From contig JAJPIL010000007.1 of the NCBI GenBank assembly GCA_021324755.1, forward strand, positions 1 through 64,000: a stretch of DNA of 64,000 bases, given 5' to 3'. Positions 44,399 through 54,649 of this stretch are shown piece by piece; position 1 is the first letter of the stretch, and each line of letters begins with the position of its first letter. The position numbers and the translations under genes were made by a program. This stretch comes from Pseudomonadota bacterium (lineage in GTDB: Bacteria > Desulfobacterota > Binatia > Binatales > Binataceae). Below the pieces are notes generated by a model that saw nothing but the letters and a program-made list of their open reading frames with translations, made no database searches and was not told the origin of the DNA.

Positions 44399-46786
44399 CT
44401 AGCTGGACCGGTCTGCAGCGTATTCCCCTGAAGCTCCTCGCTTCTTAAATAGAAGGAAGAGACGCTCCGGCGTGATCGGCAGCTCGTTTATTTCGATACC
44501 GAGCGGCTCAAGCGCGTCAGCCACAGCATTGGCGATCGCCCCTGGCGCGCCGATCGTGCCCGACTCTCCAACTCCACGAAAGCCGCCAAGTGCAGTAGGT
44601 GATGGTTCTTCGACGTGCGCTACTTCGATTTGCGGAACTTCGCTTGCCGTCGGCAATAAGTAGTCCATCAGGCTCGCCGTGGCCGGCTGGCCGAACTCGT
44701 CGTATACCATCTCCTCGAGTAGTGCCCCGCCCAAGCCTTGCACTACGCCGCCCACGATTTGGCCTTCGACGATAATCGGGTTGATAACCCGCCCGCAGTC
44801 CTCGGACACGACGTAGCGTACCACGCGAATCTCAAAAGTCTGCGGGTCGATCTCGACGATAGCGATGTGGGCGGCGGCGCTGGCGGTCCCATAGAAAGGG
44901 TCGTAAAAACGCGTCACTTCTAGTCCGGGCTCCATCCCAGGCGGCAGTCGTTTGCGGCCTGAATACGCTGCCTGAGCAATGTCGCGCAAGTTTACGCGTC
45001 GCGCCGCGGTCGGTGCGTCGTGAGCTTGCACTGGGGCAGTCTCTAGCAAGTGAGCAGCAATCCGATCGATTTTTTCGCGCAAAGCGCGCGCAGCCAGGAT
45101 CGCAGCGCCGCCCCCCAGCACCGCGCCACGGCTGGCATAACTTCCCGTGCCGTAGGGGGCGAAGGACGTGTCTCCGTACATTACCCTTACGTCCTCGAGC
45201 GGAACGTCGAGCTCGTCGGCCACGATTTGCGCAAGCGCGGTCTCGAGCCCTTGACCGTGAGACGCTACGCCGAAGATCGCCGTCACCGTACCCGACGGGT
45301 CGACGCGAATGGTTGCTGCTTCAGTGCCTGCGGGAATCGGCATCCCAGGTGCGGCTGGCGTGCCCGAGCCGATGCCGGTTAGTTCGCAAAAAGTGGCGAT
45401 CCCGATACCGACCAACCGCCCCTCGCCCCGCGCCTGGGTCTGTTCGGCGCGCGCTCGGTCGTAATCCAGACGTTCGACGGCTGTCTTGAGCAGTTCTGCA
45501 AAAGGCGCGCGGTCCCACACGATACCGGTCGGCGTGCGGTATGGGAATTGGTCCGGGCGCACGTAGTTGAGCATCCGCATCTCGACCGGATCGCGGCCAA
45601 GCCGACGCGCGGCGCGGTCGAGCAATCCTTCCATGACGAAGGTCGAGATCGGCCGACCAACACCGCGATATGGTCCGACGGGCGGTTTGTTCGTAGCCAC
45701 GGCCCGAGCCCGAGCCCAGTAGTTGGGGACGTGGTACGGGCCGGGCAAGAAGCTTACCGTCTGAACAGGTTCGATCGTAAGCGTCCACGGATAAACTGCG
45801 TAAGCACCGACGTCGGCTAGAACGTCGGCCTTGAGCTCCAAGATTCGGCCGTCGGAGGAGACCGAAAGCTCGGCGTCGATAATTTCGTCCCACGCCTGGG
45901 AGGTCGAAAGCAAATCTTCGCGCCGGTCGCTGGTCCACTTGACGGGCCGCCCGAGCATCCGGGCAAGCGCTGCGACGGCGATCTCTTCAGGATATACCGA
46001 CGACTTGGCCCCGAAGCCGCCGCCAACGTCGTTCGATACGACGCGTACCTGGTGCTCAGGCATGCCAAGTGACGCAGCGAGGGCGGTGCGTACGACACCC
46101 GGGCATTGCGTGCTCGAACGCAGCGTGAGCTCGCCCGAGCCGAGGTCATACTCGGCCAAGCAGCAGCGCGGCTCGATCGCTACCGCGGCATGGCGTCGGA
46201 AGCGAAAGCGCTCGCGCACCGTTAGAGCGGCTTCGGCGGGTGCGCTCAAGCCGAGGCCAGGGCTTGATGCGCCATGCTTGAACTCCCGCGCCACCATCAC
46301 ATTGCTTTCCGCTTCCTCATGCACCAGCGGCGCGCCTTTGAGTGCACCGCTCTCGACGTTGCTCACTACCTCCAGCGGCTCGTACTCAACGACTATCCGC
46401 TCGAGCGCGTCCTCTGCGATATAGCGGCTTTGAGCGACAACGACGGCTACCGCCTCCCCGACAAAACGCACTTTGTCGCGGGCGAGAATCGGCTGCTCGG
46501 TAATCACGTAAGTGCGCATCGTCGAGGTTGCGCGCAGAGGCTTTGCTAGTTCGGCCATTTGCCTGCCGGTCACGACAGCGACAACGCCGTCGACCGCCAG
46601 AGCACGCGAGACGTCTATCGCGCTAATTAGGGCATGCGCGTAGGGAGAGCGCAGAAAGGCCGCCTGCAGCATCCCCGCAGGACTTAAATCGCCGGCGTAA
46701 CGGCCTCGCCCGAGCAAAAAGCGCCGGTCTTCGACGCGCTTGATTGCCGCGCCGACCAGCCCGCCCGATTTAGACTCGTTCGCCAC
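44399..46786 (-). CDS. Orphan molybdenum hydroxylase large subunit (CoxL family)
   Basis: A 795-residue Moco subunit with GVASHGQGLETALAQI, the loop GPYRGVGRPISTFVMEGLLD (form-II-like AYRGAGR position), VEGQIVGGVVQGLGGALLEE and catalytic Glu in FRGVGESGTIG. It shares the layout of the 27640-30066 subunit but differs in the active-site loop. No FAD or Fe-S subunit gene is next to it; the neighbours are an SDR-like gene and a Met-rich protein. It may borrow the S and M subunits of the other cluster or have partners elsewhere. The residue at the loop rules out true form I CO dehydrogenase (AYRCSFR). Confidence 0.85.
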   Translation of the reverse strand: MANESKSGGLVGAAIKRVEDRRFLLGRGRYAGDLSPAGMLQAAFLRSPYAHALISAIDVSRALAVDGVVAVVTGRQMAELAKPLRATSTMRTYVITEQPILARDKVRFVGEAVAVVVAQSRYIAEDALERIVVEYEPLEVVSNVESGALKGAPLVHEEAESNVMVAREFKHGASSPGLGLSAPAEAALTVRERFRFRRHAAVAIEPRCCLAEYDLGSGELTLRSSTQCPGVVRTALAASLGMPEHQVRVVSNDVGGGFGAKSSVYPEEIAVAALARMLGRPVKWTSDRREDLLSTSQAWDEIIDAELSVSSDGRILELKADVLADVGAYAVYPWTLTIEPVQTVSFLPGPYHVPNYWARARAVATNKPPVGPYRGVGRPISTFVMEGLLDRAARRLGRDPVEMRMLNYVRPDQFPYRTPTGIVWDRAPFAELLKTAVERLDYDRARAEQTQARGEGRLVGIGIATFCELTGIGSGTPAAPGMPIPAGTEAATIRVDPSGTVTAIFGVASHGQGLETALAQIVADELDVPLEDVRVMYGDTSFAPYGTGSYASRGAVLGGGAAILAARALREKIDRIAAHLLETAPVQAHDAPTAARRVNLRDIAQAAYSGRKRLPPGMEPGLEVTRFYDPFYGTASAAAHIAIVEIDPQTFEIRVVRYVVSEDCGRVINPIIVEGQIVGGVVQGLGGALLEEMVYDEFGQPATASLMDYLLPTASEVPQIEVAHVEEPSPTALGGFRGVGESGTIGAPGAIANAVADALEPLGIEINELPITPERLFLLFKKRGASGEYAADRSS

Positions 46787-46939
46787 TTGCAGCTGTAGTG
46801 TCGTTTGATGGTTTGCTGATTATTTCGCCATTGAAATGCAAAAGCCAAGACGCCAACGGTATAACCTGCTGGCGCAACGTTATTCCCTGTACTTGCTCCG
46901 CTTTCAATACGGCCGGCGTTTGCTTGCGCGTATCAACGC

Positions 46940-47278
46940 TTACTTGGTACCCTGCAGTTCCTTGCCACGCTGAATCATAGCCTCGCCCATAAGCCGCATC
47001 ATCTCGCCGTGAAGCTCCATCATACGGCCCCTTAATTTCGGATCGTCTTGCATCAGGTGCATCATCTCGCGATGCATCATCTGCATGTGCATGCATCCCA
47101 TGCCCATACCGCCGGGACCCATCCCCATCGGATGGCCCATCATCGGGCCCGAAGCGGGCATTCCGGCTTCTTGCTGAGGTTGAGCATGTGCGGGCCGTGA
47201 TACGGCGAGGGTTAAGGATAAAACTGCTGGGAAGACCGTGGCGGACAAAATCGCTACCAAACGTCTACGAAGTTCCAT
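46940..47278 (-). CDS. Met-rich periplasmic protein, probable metal binder
   Basis: A 112-residue exported protein. A signal peptide (VAILSATVFPAVLSLTLAVS, cleaved after HAQ) is followed by a linker with many Met-Gly and Met-His repeats (GMGMGCMHMQMMHREMMHLM) and a helix with further M-xx-M spacing. Such Met/His clusters bind Cu(I) or Ag(I) and resemble short CopK/Spy-like stress proteins. Start ATG 47278 follows AGGAGG; a longer in-frame start at 47332 is not needed. No copper exporter is adjacent. Confidence 0.7.
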   Translation of the reverse strand: MELRRRLVAILSATVFPAVLSLTLAVSRPAHAQPQQEAGMPASGPMMGHPMGMGPGGMGMGCMHMQMMHREMMHLMQDDPKLRGRMMELHGEMMRLMGEAMIQRGKELQGTK

Positions 47279-47794
47279 TGCCGAGCCTCCTATTTTCATC
47301 TCGACCGCTACTTGGCGGTCTGCAGTCGACACTCATTCACCTTATTGCTTTGGCTTGTGCTCCATTGTGCCCCAAGTAAGAAACGCTGCGCAAACCTCAG
47401 CAGCGCGAGAATTACCGAGTCGTGCTTCGTTCGTGCATTTTGCTGCTTGCTTTGCCCCGGCTACAGCAGAAATTTCCGAGCGCTTACCGTTGTGCAGAGT
47501 CTCCTGAATGAGAGTTGTTCTGCCAAAGCCTTGGACGTGCTGGGGGTTCGATTTATTTAAGGCAAACTTTGGAGGCTATCGTTAGACGGGGCCTCATTCT
47601 TCGTGCGACCTGTTCTTCGGGAGGCGATGCTCGACTCGCTCGTAAAGGATGATCACCTCCATGAGCCACGAGCTGGTTCCGATGGCGGGAACACGCTTCG
47701 AGCTCCTAATCCTTCCACTCCCAGCTCTCCATCCGCCGGGTAAGGGCTGCTGACGCGGCAACGAGTCCGGTAACTCGTCTCGCAACGGGTGGCG
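47279..47794. other. Gap between the Met-rich protein and the methyltransferase
   Basis: Minus-strand frames at 47594-47862 overlap each other and show no domain. A cobalamin-type leader was looked for and not found. Contains the promoter region of the Met-rich gene. Confidence 0.35.
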
Positions 47795-48445
47795 CTAGCT
47801 TGAGGCTCGCGAGCGGATCGCAAAGTGGAAACGCAATCGGTTCGGCAACGACTCAGCGGCAAAACCCAAGCGCTTCAAACGGTCCAAAGCTTCCTCGAGG
47901 GTGTAGGTATGCTCAGGTGGCGGACCGACAGGCCGTGGCACCCGTGCGTCCCAGTCTATTAATAGCGCAAAGCCTCGCCGAGCGAGTAACTCTCGAGCCA
48001 GTTGCAGCGAGTCGTCGTCGAGTTCGTGCAATACATTGAGGGCTAGCAGCCTGTCAGCTTGGCCTTTATAGGCGGCTATTTCGCTTGGCCCGCAAACAGT
48101 GATTCTGCTGCTGTTCAGTGCGGGCTTGGACCTCATCATCGCCAGCATTTCGGGTTGTATATCGTAGGCGATTACTTGGACCGAAGGCCGGTAGCGGGCG
48201 ATTTCAGCCGAATAGAGTCCGGTACCGGCACCGAAGTCGACCACCGTCATTCCGTCCTCGAGTTCGAGCATTTGCACGATCTGGGACGGCGGCAGGTAAT
48301 CAAACCGTTCGGTGTCATCGAGCAGAGCGGCGCGCTGGGGATCGAATGGTTCGGGCTGCCGCGGACCTGTTAGATGGTGCTGGTGCGGAGGGCACGAAGG
48401 TGGGTGCGTTTCACGTCCTTTTTTACTGCTGATGTCGTCCGTCAT
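47795..48445 (-). CDS. Class I SAM-dependent methyltransferase
   Basis: A 216-residue protein. A disordered, His/Pro-rich leader (residues 1-35) precedes a Rossmann methyltransferase: motif I TVVDFGAGTGLYSAEIA, the acidic end of strand 2 in VIAYDIQPEMLAMM, and motif IV ADRLLALNVLHELDD. A C-terminal winged-helix-like tail (YTLEEALDRLKRLGF) resembles those of UbiE/ArsM-type enzymes. The methyl acceptor is unknown. It stands alone on the minus strand. Confidence 0.75.
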   Translation of the reverse strand: MTDDISSKKGRETHPPSCPPHQHHLTGPRQPEPFDPQRAALLDDTERFDYLPPSQIVQMLELEDGMTVVDFGAGTGLYSAEIARYRPSVQVIAYDIQPEMLAMMRSKPALNSSRITVCGPSEIAAYKGQADRLLALNVLHELDDDSLQLARELLARRGFALLIDWDARVPRPVGPPPEHTYTLEEALDRLKRLGFAAESLPNRLRFHFAIRSRASS

Positions 48446-49613
48446 CTAATCTGCGGTGCTAACAACGAAGGCCGTTTCGCACCGAACAGCCAACATGTGG
48501 CGTTTTTGAAATACTATCGAATCCCTACAACTGCCACAACGCTCCAGAACGCGCACAACAATAACCACCATAACTGGGCCACTACCTTATTCCTATCCCG
48601 CCAAGCCGAAAAGCGAACGACTGTCTCAGTCGAGCCGTTGGCAATCACGCCGATCACCGGCTTTCGCGACTTTGCCATGCAAGCACCAAAGAGCCGTCAC
48701 TCAGCACGTAAGAGCGTATCAACTCGCCAAAGTGCTCGCGCTTTGGGCCAGTTCCCGCCACTAATGTGTGCCTTGCATACCAAATGCGTTGCGAAGCCCG
48801 GAAAGATTCAGCTTTCGGCATCCCAACGATGCCGGGCCGCCCCCGGCTATCACCTAAACCGCACGATCGCTCAGTTAGACGAGGTTCCACTTACGCTCCT
48901 CCGCAGGTATGTTCTCGACTTAAGTAGTGCGCTTGCGCAGGGTGCCAATGGCGCCGTTCCCTTGCCCAAATCACGTGCACTACGAAGCGTGGCGCGACCA
49001 CCAGGTTGTCGTTTTGCCTAACACTCACGCGATAGACCGGACGGTTAAAGAAGCCGCGCAACGTAAACTGGAATAAGCGTTAGCATAGTCGTCGAGCTCG
49101 GCGCGGGCGCAGCCTTGCAGCCGATGCAAGCCAAAGGGCCTAGGCACCGGCCTGAACGCAATTTTACGTTCCACTGCCACCTCATTTCGCCGGCAAAGAG
49201 ACCAGCAATCCGCTTGACTAAATGTGCCTAAGCCTTATCACCTGGCGTCGGCCGCAACGGATTGCAGCTGTCAACTGTGCCACAATCGCCGTTGGCTATT
49301 CATCGCTCCTGCATTCTCCGTGATGATGCTGGTTTTCGCGCTATACCACGCGCCTAAACGAATCTCTCTGTGCGGTTTTTCTTCTCCACTTAGCTGCTGA
49401 TTGCCACTACCGCAAGTTGCGTCGTGCGGGGGCCTAGCAATCGTCGCCAATAGAATGACGCAGAACTGCCGTAACGGCCCGCCCTAAGCGCAAGACCAGG
49501 GTCATCAATAACCGAGTCCGTCGCCAGCGCCTTGCACTGCTCGACAGTCTTTATAGTGTCTCGCCCTTCTCACGCCCGTAACGCGAATTTTGTGCGAGCT
49601 TATGCCTCTTAAT
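48446..49613. other. Long gene-poor region upstream of the TonB receptor
   Basis: A 215-residue plus-strand frame through here has no domain and is probably chance. A tiny plus-strand frame at 48948-49076 (42 residues, including YEAWRDHQVVVLPNTHAID) reads like real protein but has no clear ribosome-binding site and no recognised family; it may be the end of a decayed gene. No RNA element was identified. Confidence 0.35.
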
Positions 49614-49620
49614 TGAAATT

Positions 49621-49639
49621 GAAAACGATTTTCATTATC
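49621..49639 (+). promoter_or_regulatory. Fur-box-like operator before the TonB-dependent receptor
   Basis: GAAAACGATTTTCATTATC matches the 19-bp Fur consensus at 15 positions and contains the perfect arms GAAAA-cga-TTTTC. It lies 20 bp before the ATG at 49659, so iron (or another metal read by a Fur-family protein) probably represses the receptor. Confidence 0.65.
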
Positions 49640-49641
49640 GT

Positions 49642-49660
49642 ATCGGACAGTAAGTCCGAT
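49642..49660 (+). promoter_or_regulatory. Hairpin overlapping the receptor start codon
   Basis: ATCGGAC-agtaa-GTCCGAT is a perfect 7-bp stem with a 5-nt loop. Its right arm contains the A and T of the ATG at 49659-49661, so folding would hide that start codon. It could instead be part of the operator with the adjacent Fur box. Confidence 0.4.
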
Positions 49661-52334
49661 GCCTAGCCTTTGTTCCGAACTGCGAACGCCAATTCTGGCT
49701 TTAATCAGCGCAAAAGACGAGCCTCGTTCCCAAGTAACGTTTTCGCAACTCGCCTGCAGGGGCAAGGGATGTCCTTTCGCACGTCCTCTTACGCCGTTTG
49801 CTGCCGACATATGCCGTTCAGACAACAGGCTAAAAATTTCGGATACCCAGCACGCGAGCATAATCAGCAACCTTCGCCCTTGCGTCAGAGGCAGCAAAGG
49901 TCCCAAGCCATCGGCCTTAATAAGCCTTCCGTGCAAAGGATCGGCGAGTAGGCCGGGGGTTTTTGGTGCGTTTCGCATCATTCACATACTGTTACTTACC
50001 GCGGCTTTGCTGCTTGGGTTTTGCGTTTTGGCACGGGCTGGTTCGGAGGGGATTGGCGGCACCGTTAAGGATGCACTCGGACGCCCGGTGAGCCAGGCAC
50101 ATATTGGACTGCTCGATCAAAACGGCAACGAGGTTGCGCACGCAATCTCCGATTCACGGGGAAGGTTCCAACTTTCGGTGCCTAGGTCCGCGGTTTACGC
50201 GCTAACCGTGCGCAAATATGGCTTCAAACCCTCAATTAAGATCGTGACGTTTACTGGAGAGAAAGAGTCGAACCTGGATATCACGCTCGAATCGGAACGC
50301 GCGCTTACGTTGCAAATTAAAGAGCAGGTGTTGCGCACGCAAAACGGTTTGTCCGATAACGGCGCTACCAAGTACACGATGAGCGAACGCGACATTAGCG
50401 AACTGCCCAAAGGCGACTACACGACGTTGAGCGACGTGCTCGCGCAGATGCCTGGAGTAAGCTATGACCGCAACGGCTTAATTCACGTGCGCGGGTGGGC
50501 GATTGGAAACGTTCAGTATCAGGTTAACGGAGTAACGCTGCCGTTCAACATTTACACCAACTCGGGCTTTGTTCAGGTCCTGAACTCGTTCATCGTCAAG
50601 GACGTAAGTCTATTGGACGGCATCTTGCCGGCGCAGTACGGCTTCGAAAATGACGGCGTAGTTCAGGTTACAACCAAGAACGGTTGTGCCGACAAGGGAG
50701 GAAACGTCGGCATTTACGGCGGCCAACGCGAAACCGCTCAACCCAGCGTCGAGATGGCGGGCTGTCATGGGAAGCTTAGTTACTATGTGATGGGCATGTA
50801 CCTGCACAACAATATCGGTTTTTCATCTGCCACACCCGGTCCGAACCCTATTCACGACGAATCAGACCTGGGCGAAGGCTTCGGCTATTTTACATACGAT
50901 ATCTCACCGACGACGCGACTAAGTCTCATCACTGGTCTCGCTGCGTGGAATAGCCAGTTTCCTGATAGCATAGGTCTCGCACCGCAGTACAGTTTGGCCG
51001 GCGTAAATCCGGTCACCTATCCGTCCACTGCGATCAACGACAATTTCGAGCAGCGGGATTACTGGGCGGTGCTTGCTCTTAATGGTCTTATTACACCGAC
51101 CCTCTCCTACCAGCTTGCTTATTCTACTCACTTCCAGAGCCAGCATTATCTTCCCGATCCAGTCGGTGACCTTATTTACCAAGGCGCGTCTCCTGACGCC
51201 TTGGTCGAGGGTCTAGCGAACACGTTTCAGGGCGACTTTACATATCACTTCATGTCTTCTCACACAGTAGCCGCGGGCTTTTACGTCGGTGCCTATAACA
51301 CATACGCAAGAAGCCTGACTCTAACCTTTCCGGTTAACGACCAAGGCCAGCAAACCAGCGATACTCCGATTAGCGTTGCCGATGGCCTTAATGGCCTGAA
51401 CATGGTTTATGGCGTTTACTTGCAGGATACATGGGACATAAACGAACGGCTAAGCGCTAACTTTGGTGCTCGATGGGACAAGGTCACCGGTTTTGCTACC
51501 GGCGAGCAGCTAAGCCCCCGCGTAAACCTAGTGTACAAAGCTCGCCCCGACACGACATTACACGCGGGCTTCGCCCGTTACTTCCAGGTTCCAAATTTTT
51601 TCGCCCTCTCGCCCAACGCCTTCGGCGCGTTCGCAAATACCTCTGCTGGGTTTGGCAGCGTGCTCGAAGGGCCATTCCCCAAACCAGAGAGGGACTGGTA
51701 TTGGGACGTTGGGGCAGTATATCGCGTGACGCCGCACCTCGTCTATCAGCACGATGATTACTTCCGCCTCGACCGCGACTACCTTGACTATGGCTACTTT
51801 GGTTACGTTCCGATCGACATACCGTTTAACTTTAGCCACGGCTACGGTTGGGGCACTGAGAACAGTCTCACCTACAATATCGAGAATTTAACGCTACGGC
51901 TAAACTTGAGCATCGGGCAAGAGACGGACAAGGGAATTGCAACCGGTCAGTATAATTTCGACCAAGCGGAGCTCCAATACATCAACACGCATTATATCGT
52001 GCTCGACCACGAACCGCTGGTTGCCGTAAGCGGCGGACTCGCATATCACTGGGGAAAGTATCTTTTCAGCGTGGATGGTATTTACGGCAGTGGTTACGTG
52101 GGTGGATTTGCCAATACGCAGCAGGAGCCGATGTGGTGGTGGATAAACTTGGGTGTGGCAAGGAAGTTCTCGCTGCCGTGGATCGGGGAAGTCGAAGAAC
52201 GCGTTATCGTTAATAACGTATTTAATCGCACCAATTTGCTCCGGCCTGCCGGAGGAATCGGCATATTCCAGGCGATGTACTCACCGAGACTAGCGGTCTA
52301 TAACAGTATCGCCGTGCCGATCCCGCCGCTATAG
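49659..52334 (+). CDS. TonB-dependent outer-membrane receptor with carboxypeptidase-like N-domain
   Basis: The recognisable protein starts with a signal peptide at residues about 100-128 (IIHILLLTAALLLGFCVLARA). A carboxypeptidase-regulatory-like domain (about 130-205: GTVKDALGRPVSQAHIGLLD), a plug (about 225-330: LSDVLAQMPGVSYDRNGLIHVRG) and a long beta-barrel ending at 891 follow. The frame stays open to ATG 49659, adding about 100 odd residues, and no ATG, GTG or TTG occurs between. The true start may be a rare codon near 49960, or a frameshift may be present. Cargo unknown: a Fur-like box points to a siderophore, while the XoxF genes make a lanthanophore worth considering. Confidence 0.8.
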   Translation: MPSLCSELRTPILALISAKDEPRSQVTFSQLACRGKGCPFARPLTPFAADICRSDNRLKISDTQHASIISNLRPCVRGSKGPKPSALISLPCKGSASRPGVFGAFRIIHILLLTAALLLGFCVLARAGSEGIGGTVKDALGRPVSQAHIGLLDQNGNEVAHAISDSRGRFQLSVPRSAVYALTVRKYGFKPSIKIVTFTGEKESNLDITLESERALTLQIKEQVLRTQNGLSDNGATKYTMSERDISELPKGDYTTLSDVLAQMPGVSYDRNGLIHVRGWAIGNVQYQVNGVTLPFNIYTNSGFVQVLNSFIVKDVSLLDGILPAQYGFENDGVVQVTTKNGCADKGGNVGIYGGQRETAQPSVEMAGCHGKLSYYVMGMYLHNNIGFSSATPGPNPIHDESDLGEGFGYFTYDISPTTRLSLITGLAAWNSQFPDSIGLAPQYSLAGVNPVTYPSTAINDNFEQRDYWAVLALNGLITPTLSYQLAYSTHFQSQHYLPDPVGDLIYQGASPDALVEGLANTFQGDFTYHFMSSHTVAAGFYVGAYNTYARSLTLTFPVNDQGQQTSDTPISVADGLNGLNMVYGVYLQDTWDINERLSANFGARWDKVTGFATGEQLSPRVNLVYKARPDTTLHAGFARYFQVPNFFALSPNAFGAFANTSAGFGSVLEGPFPKPERDWYWDVGAVYRVTPHLVYQHDDYFRLDRDYLDYGYFGYVPIDIPFNFSHGYGWGTENSLTYNIENLTLRLNLSIGQETDKGIATGQYNFDQAELQYINTHYIVLDHEPLVAVSGGLAYHWGKYLFSVDGIYGSGYVGGFANTQQEPMWWWINLGVARKFSLPWIGEVEERVIVNNVFNRTNLLRPAGGIGIFQAMYSPRLAVYNSIAVPIPPL

Positions 52335-54649
52335 GACCTTGCCCGTCGCGCGGTTCCCAAGACAGCCTAGGACTGGGCGACCAGCCGTCGCGCGGCCGTT
52401 ATTATGGTTTGTGTGTCGATTCCGTAAGCGCGGTACGAATTCTGTTGTAAGCCGCTTCGACCGAAGGCGCTAACGCCCAGAGCGACCGTCCCAGGCGAGA
52501 GTGCACTCCCATTCGATGAGTCCCCCCTCCCACGTTCGTCGAGGTTGGGAAGCCGGGCGAGAGGGTCGCCGAATGTTTTGCAATTTTTGGTTGGCGGCTC
52601 AGCGATAGAAGGATCGGTCGAAACGCGCTCTGGATCGAAAGCTTTGCACGATATACTGCGCACAATCGTTGCCAAACATGAACCTTCGAGCTCGCCGCTA
52701 GCTTGGGAGGGTTTGGCCAACGTAAGGCGCTTATGCGCTCGCTGATATACTCATCTTCTTCACTGTCTGGAACAGAGGCAGGAAAGTCCTCGCCGGGTGG
52801 TATTCCCGGGCTCTGGTTCAGTTTTTCAAACCGAGCCAGGCTCAATCGATAAATCTCTGTCTTGGCTGATACCGGTGCGGCCTGATCTTTAGATATCACC
52901 TCTCTTATGTCCAGACCGACACGACCGAAACGCCAAAAATCACTAACGAAAGCGATGCGGCCACGAGTTTCCCGGTTTGAAGAGTTGCGATGCACGTTGC
53001 CACGTTTGTGTTTAAGCCATTCACTTAAGCCGGGATTTTCGTATACGCAGCTTGCTGCCTGAGGCTATCTAAAGCACGAACCCAAGCTGCGAAGCAAACG
53101 CACGGGCATTCGCAGGTCGCAACCTTCTGTCCGTCGCTCCATCCAAAGGTTTAGATGTTGAACCGAACTTCATGCCTGTGTGCAGCTTTGAGCACTTAAG
53201 CATAAGTTCACCTCGTACGAAAACGGCGAAATTAACGGAACCGAGCAATCGCCGTGGGACGGCTCGATCGCTGTCGCGTGATAGAACGGCTCCAGCTATT
53301 TTTTCAAATTCGCTGCGACGCTTCGGCCGACCTCTCGCGCTAGTGTAGGCAAGCGAATTGCCTCATGGCCGGCCGTCATGCCCGCTCAAGTGGATCGCAC
53401 GTCAACGGCCGGCGCGAATCCGCTTCGTGGTTTGCCCCACGCGCTACGGTGACGACGAAAAAAGCGGCATCGTTTTTATCACCGGCCTTTGCAGTACCAC
53501 ATCCCAACCAGCACAGGCGCGAGTTGGTGAAAACCCCGTAGCCGTGTGGCTTCGACGAACGCTGGTTCAAACGGTTTCGGGTCGTTTAATTCCACTTGCC
53601 AGCCTGACAAATGAGCGCTTGACGGCGCATCATTCGCGCGTCGTCACTTTGTAACTCAACCAGTACCGCAGCCTCCAGACCGGCGAACCGCGTTGTTTTG
53701 AAGTGTCGGCAGTGGTACAGCCGATGCGACTAGAGACGGCTTTTGCGACCGGGGTCACCGTTGGCGGCGGAAATTTAGGAAGCGAGGCGAGGTGCGACGT
53801 CGTCGACGTTGCTGTCGACCATCCCATTTCGCGCGCTCCATAGTATAACCTCCACATCGCGGCCGCCAGCACCGATCCGGCCTAATTCTTCAATCTCGGC
53901 TTCGAACTTCTACCATTCAGGGATGGTAGGAATCTTCTAGTCGGAAAGTACCGGGATGGGTCGGCAGCCGCTAATCTCGTAATCCTAAGAGCTTCTACGA
54001 TTGAACCGATGGGTTTTGGGGTTAGATGGTTTCGCCATCGAAGCCTTCATAAGCTAATCTCTCGTTGCAAATCGGGCAAGCTTGACGCTGTTGCGCATTC
54101 CACACACGACCTGAAGCTTTCGAACGTCCGCGCGAGACATCGTTGAAGGGGAAAACGATGGCCGCTTCGACAAGCGGCAAGGGTCGAGTCTGATCATGCG
54201 GGTTACGATCGCACCGAGCCGTGGATCGATTCTGCGAATCAAGTTACCGATCCAGTGAGTTTCATCTTGGCTGCACCAAATACCGACATCTTTCCAGCCG
54301 ACGCTATGCACGCGCGTTTTCCATCGACGCCTGGGTCGAAGAATTCAGTGACGTAGCGCGAAGCCGCGCTCGAGAGCCCTGTTATACAACTCGACGATGC
54401 AGATAAGAGCTTTTATGCGCTCGCGCAGTTTGTGCGCGATGTACTTCCCCAACTCGCGACTAAAGCGTCGGAAACTGCCACGGGTCCAAGGCCGTTGCTG
54501 AAATTCAAAGCAATTGATGAACGACTTGAGGTACGCGAGCTTACGTGGTTCTCAGCGGCGTTTATCACCGCCGTAAAGGGAATAGAAGTTGCCTTAATTC
54601 GCGTGTTTTGGGTCTGTAATCGCTGTTACTACGCTTTGCCGGCTGACCG
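52335..54649. other. Long gene-poor, apparently decayed region
   Basis: Frames on both strands are short and overlapping. A minus-strand frame at 52402-52995 has no recognised domain. A plus-strand frame at about 54381-54659 (DKSFYALAQFVRDVLPQLAT, ending RVFWVCNRCYYALPADRAT) resembles the end of proteins with a C-terminal CxxC zinc finger of the CGNR/ABATE sort, but the second Cys pair is lost. The setting, next to an integrase remnant and a tRNA, suggests an eroded genomic island. Confidence 0.4.

Noticed and set aside
47594-47862. Cobalamin-type riboswitch or small gene between the Met-rich protein and the methyltransferase.
   Set aside because: No B12 box or recognisable fold was found, and the overlapping frames have no conserved features.
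48374-49021. A 215-residue plus-strand reading frame.
   Set aside because: It overlaps the methyltransferase start, has no domain, signal or ribosome-binding site, and its composition looks like chance.
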